This document shows positions 63,130-64,000 of a stretch of 64,000 nt of DNA, one piece after another. The position numbers and the translations under genes are program-made. The stretch comes from Senegalia massiliensis (GTDB lineage: Bacteria > Bacillota > Clostridia > Tissierellales > SIT17): the NCBI RefSeq assembly GCF_900626135.1, contig NZ_LR130786.1, positions 759,767-823,766 on the forward strand. The letters are read 5' to 3'. The notes below the pieces were generated by a model, which ran no database searches, was not told the DNA's origin, and worked only from the letters and a program-made list of their open reading frames with translations. Numbering within the stretch: position 1 is the stretch's first letter; each line of letters begins with the position of its first letter.

Positions 63130-63142
63130 AATATCACCTCTT

Positions 63143-64000
63143 TTATCCTTCTTCTATTACATTTCTAACCCATTTTTTTGATATTACTCTAGGTATTCCT
63201 ACCATAGCTTTAACAAACTCCTCTAAAGATACTAATACTACAACATAATATACTGGTAAATTAAGAATATGACCTCCTACTATTGCCATTGGAACTCCTA
63301 TAAGCCATACACTTCCAGCTTCAATAAACAATGAAACTGTAGTATCTCCTCCACCTCTTAATATACCAACTATAAGCGTTGTATTAAATACCTTAAATGC
63401 CATGAATATGGCAAATACAATGAGTATTTTTTCTACATTCTCTCTCACTATAACTGAAACTTCAAAAAATGATATTATTAGAGGAGAAAAGACTATAATT
63501 AAAATTCCTATTATAATACCAATTAAAGGTGTTATAATAGAAAACCTTTTAGCATAACCTATAGCTTTAGTTTCATCCTTTGCTCCAATACTATTTCCTA
63601 TCATAACTGCAGCAGCATTTCCTATACCCATAGATACAACCATAAACACCTGTTGAACTGTATTTGAGATTTGAACAGATGCAAAAGCTTCTGTGCTTAT
63701 CCTTCCATATACAGCAGAATAAGTTATAACACCTAATGACCAGAAAGCTTCATTTAAAATAACTGGAGTTGTAGTTTTGACTATTCTCATTATAAAGGCT
63801 TTTGATAAATCTTTCATTTCTCTTATCTTAGCATCAAGAACCAAACCTTTTCTATATATAGTTGTAAGTAATAATGTTAACTCAATTATCCTTGCAATTA
63901 GTGTAGCAATTGCAGCTCCTTTTATACCTAATGCAGGAAAACCGAAGTTTCCAAATATTAGTAGGTAATTTAATGTTGTATTTACGCCTAATGAAATTGC
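63143..64000 (-). CDS. MATE-family exporter, C-terminal part (runs off window)
   Basis: The last 285 residues of a MATE exporter; the reading frame stays open to the right edge, beyond the internal TTG at 63844. Segments visible are GVNTTLNYLLIFGNFGFPAL, IKGAAIATLIARIIEL, SVQISNTVQQVFMVVSMGIG and AAAVMIGNSIGA, the pattern of MATE proteins. The thioredoxin-like selenoprotein gene follows after 13 bases. This is the third MATE gene of the window. Substrate unknown. Confidence 0.9.
   Translation of the reverse strand, partial: AISLGVNTTLNYLLIFGNFGFPALGIKGAAIATLIARIIELTLLLTTIYRKGLVLDAKIREMKDLSKAFIMRIVKTTTPVILNEAFWSLGVITYSAVYGRISTEAFASVQISNTVQQVFMVVSMGIGNAAAVMIGNSIGAKDETKAIGYAKRFSIITPLIGIIIGILIIVFSPLIISFFEVSVIVRENVEKILIVFAIFMAFKVFNTTLIVGILRGGGDTTVSLFIEAGSVWLIGVPMAIVGGHILNLPVYYVVVLVSLEEFVKAMVGIPRVISKKWVRNVIEEG

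Overview
The window is 64 kb of very AT-rich DNA from a low-GC, Gram-positive, spore-forming anaerobe, most likely a member of the Clostridia or Tissierellia. The evidence is the AT-rich codon use, strong GGAGG ribosome sites with many TTG and GTG starts, three T-box leaders (asnA, tyrS, ileS), a Spo0E-like protein, a SleL-like LysM/GH18 protein, and anaerobe oxygen defence (superoxide reductase, peroxiredoxin, an Nqr/Rnf-type membrane complex). I see no rRNA, tRNA, insertion sequence, prophage or CRISPR array. It reads as ordinary chromosome.

Layout. 0-6.3 kb: partial ATP-grasp gene, asnA with T-box, a PAS-PP2C phosphatase, a cobalamin adenosyltransferase, and an FNR-like regulator paired with a double-cluster Fe-S protein. 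6.3-10.9 kb: a redox/efflux group (cupin, MATE exporter, a MarR regulator interrupted by an in-frame TGA, an AhpD-like protein, a lipoyl-fused dihydrolipoamide dehydrogenase). 10.9-15 kb: a three-gene glycosyltransferase operon whose last protein carries a cyclic-nucleotide-type domain. 15-20 kb: lipoproteins, acetyltransferases, methyltransferases. 20-29 kb: superoxide reductase, a DUF2089/DUF4097 pair, tyrS, an ECF sigma/anti-sigma pair, free-Met-sulfoxide reductase, and a MarR-MATE operon. 29-33 kb: a SigY-like ECF sigma plus ABC transporter operon. 33.6-37.6 kb: a five-gene NqrBCDEF-like operon without NqrA, RnfB or RnfC. 37.6-46 kb: peroxiredoxin, XRE regulator facing a Spo0E-like gene, isoaspartyl dipeptidase, type-2 IleRS, sortase. 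46-54 kb: SDR, IMPase, Ca-ATPase, SleL-like protein, HPr, PepV. 54-60 kb: HD-GYP, hutI-fhs, a YjiH-type membrane protein. 60-64 kb: a stress-type group (baeRF, PRC-barrel, DUF1328, BrkB), then a thioredoxin-like gene with an in-frame TGA and a partial MATE gene.

The main discoveries are two probable selenoproteins that ordinary gene calling truncates or misses. At 62803-63129 (minus) a complete thioredoxin-fold protein has TGA at the first position of its CxxC motif (UxxC), followed by a hairpin that fits the bacterial SECIS rules. At 8165-8602 (plus) a MarR regulator has TGA at codon 7, in the N-terminal helix region where OhrR-type regulators carry their peroxide-sensing cysteine; its SECIS is not clear. 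Both genes lie directly behind MATE exporter genes. A second theme is a recurring promoter pattern close to GTTTAA-N13/14-GGGTAT (SigB type) before peroxiredoxin, baeRF, both DUF1328 genes, the Ca-ATPase and the glycosyltransferase operon, which suggests a general-stress regulon whose sigma factor lies outside the window.
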